From Achromobacter xylosoxidans (lineage in GTDB: Bacteria; Pseudomonadota; Gammaproteobacteria; Burkholderiales; Burkholderiaceae_B), in the NCBI RefSeq assembly GCF_014490035.1, contig NZ_CP061008.1:2294001-2358000 (forward strand): DNA of 64,000 nucleotides, given 5' to 3'. The position numbers and the translations under genes are program-made. The notes beneath the pieces were generated by a model. It searched no databases, was not told where the DNA came from, and saw only the letters and a program-made list of their open reading frames with translations. Each line of letters begins with the position of its first letter. The first letter of the stretch is position 1. Shown piece by piece: positions 63,760-64,000 of the stretch.

Positions 63760-64000
63760 CAGCGGATGACCTTGCGCCAGTCCTCGTCGAAGTAGCGCAC
63801 CAGCGATTGCTCGTTCAGACGGTTCGGAGGCATCGCCAGCGCGGGCATGTCGGCAGGGAAGTGGAACAGTTCGCGCGTCGTGACCGGGTCCAGGTAGCGC
63901 GTGGGCACGGTGATCGCGGCGGGCGGCTCGTAGTCGCGGCGCTTGCTGGCCAGAATGAAGCCCCAGTCGCCGAAGGACGGCACGTAGGTGTGGTACGGCC
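63759..64000 (-). CDS. Polyamine aminopropyltransferase (spermidine synthase), C-terminal part
   Basis: Only the last 80 or so residues are inside the window; the gene runs off the right edge. The segment TYVPSFGDWGFILASKRRDY followed by VPTRYLDPVTTRELFHFPAD and ending VRYFDEDWRKVIR matches the C-terminus of spermidine synthases of the long, membrane-domain type common in betaproteobacteria. The stop codon overlaps the start of the Tat flavoprotein gene by one base, so the two are translationally coupled. Partial at the 5' end. Confidence 0.8.
   Translation of the reverse strand, partial: PYHTYVPSFGDWGFILASKRRDYEPPAAITVPTRYLDPVTTRELFHFPADMPALAMPPNRLNEQSLVRYFDEDWRKVIR

Noticed and set aside
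1..64000. CRISPR arrays, tRNA/rRNA genes, insertion sequences, prophage or toxin-antitoxin genes
   Set aside because: Looked for regular spaced repeats, transposase or integrase motifs and tRNA-like cloverleaf ends by eye; none seen, although reading by eye can miss single tRNAs.

Overview
The window is GC-rich, densely coding DNA that looks like the chromosome of an Alcaligenaceae-type betaproteobacterium (Achromobacter/Bordetella-like). The grounds are three stand-alone Bug/TctC-type solute receptors, an arginine-type EF-P next to its rhamnosyltransferase EarP, both aconitases AcnA and AcnB, and small families typical of Burkholderiales (DUF2863, DUF2968, DUF3613, DUF1178). The genus is inferred, not proven. 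I saw no rRNA, tRNA, CRISPR array, insertion sequence or prophage.

Layout. 1-9.6 kb: distal half of a Tad (Flp pilus) operon, tadZ (cut by the window edge)-tadA-tadB-tadC-tadD-DUF3613-tadG-like, closing with a sigma-54 activator. 9.7-15.1 kb: housekeeping genes, including DUF2968 and DUF1178 proteins, efp and earP, a DUF2863 protein and a DODA-type dioxygenase. 15.1-17.9 kb: acnA. 18.1-22.6 kb: a LysR regulator divergent from a dienoyl-CoA-reductase-like SDR, an acyl-CoA synthetase and a Bug receptor. 22.7-31.2 kb: a GntR/FCD regulator divergent from a branched-chain-type ABC importer, followed by an M20 carbamoylase-like hydrolase and an M81 protein that is frameshifted here; a 26-bp perfect palindrome lies in the divergent promoter. 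31.3-33.7 kb: a TonB siderophore receptor behind a Fur-like box. 33.7-40.5 kb: an SLT lipoprotein, acnB, a zinc-ribbon/membrane protein, a TauE/SafE permease and a CBS protein.

40.5-50.7 kb: a LysR regulator divergent from a thiolase; an IclR regulator divergent from an acyl-CoA catabolic operon (crotonase-fold protein, ADP-forming acyl-CoA ligase, Bug receptor, two acyl-CoA dehydrogenase-like subunits); then a spermidine-synthase-like protein. 50.8-56.4 kb: a malonate module (GntR regulator, malonyl-CoA decarboxylase, crotonase, malonyl-CoA synthetase, Bug receptor) headed by a 16-bp perfect palindrome. 56.4-60.7 kb: an aldo/keto reductase and a TrpXYZ-like ABC importer whose receptor and permease genes are separated by a repeat-rich 418-bp gap. 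60.8-64 kb: a DadA-like dehydrogenase, a Tat-exported amine-oxidase-like flavoprotein and the end of a polyamine aminopropyltransferase.

How it fits together: most of the window is catabolic modules of one plan, a local regulator, an uptake receptor and CoA-activating or beta-oxidation enzymes, feeding the TCA cycle. The clearest regulatory signal is an identical 26-bp palindrome-containing element upstream of both aconitase genes. I found no defence or mobile system and nothing I can claim as a wholly new biological system. The best leads are the shared aconitase element, the palindromic operators, the gap inside the ABC cassette and several enzymes lacking canonical catalytic residues.
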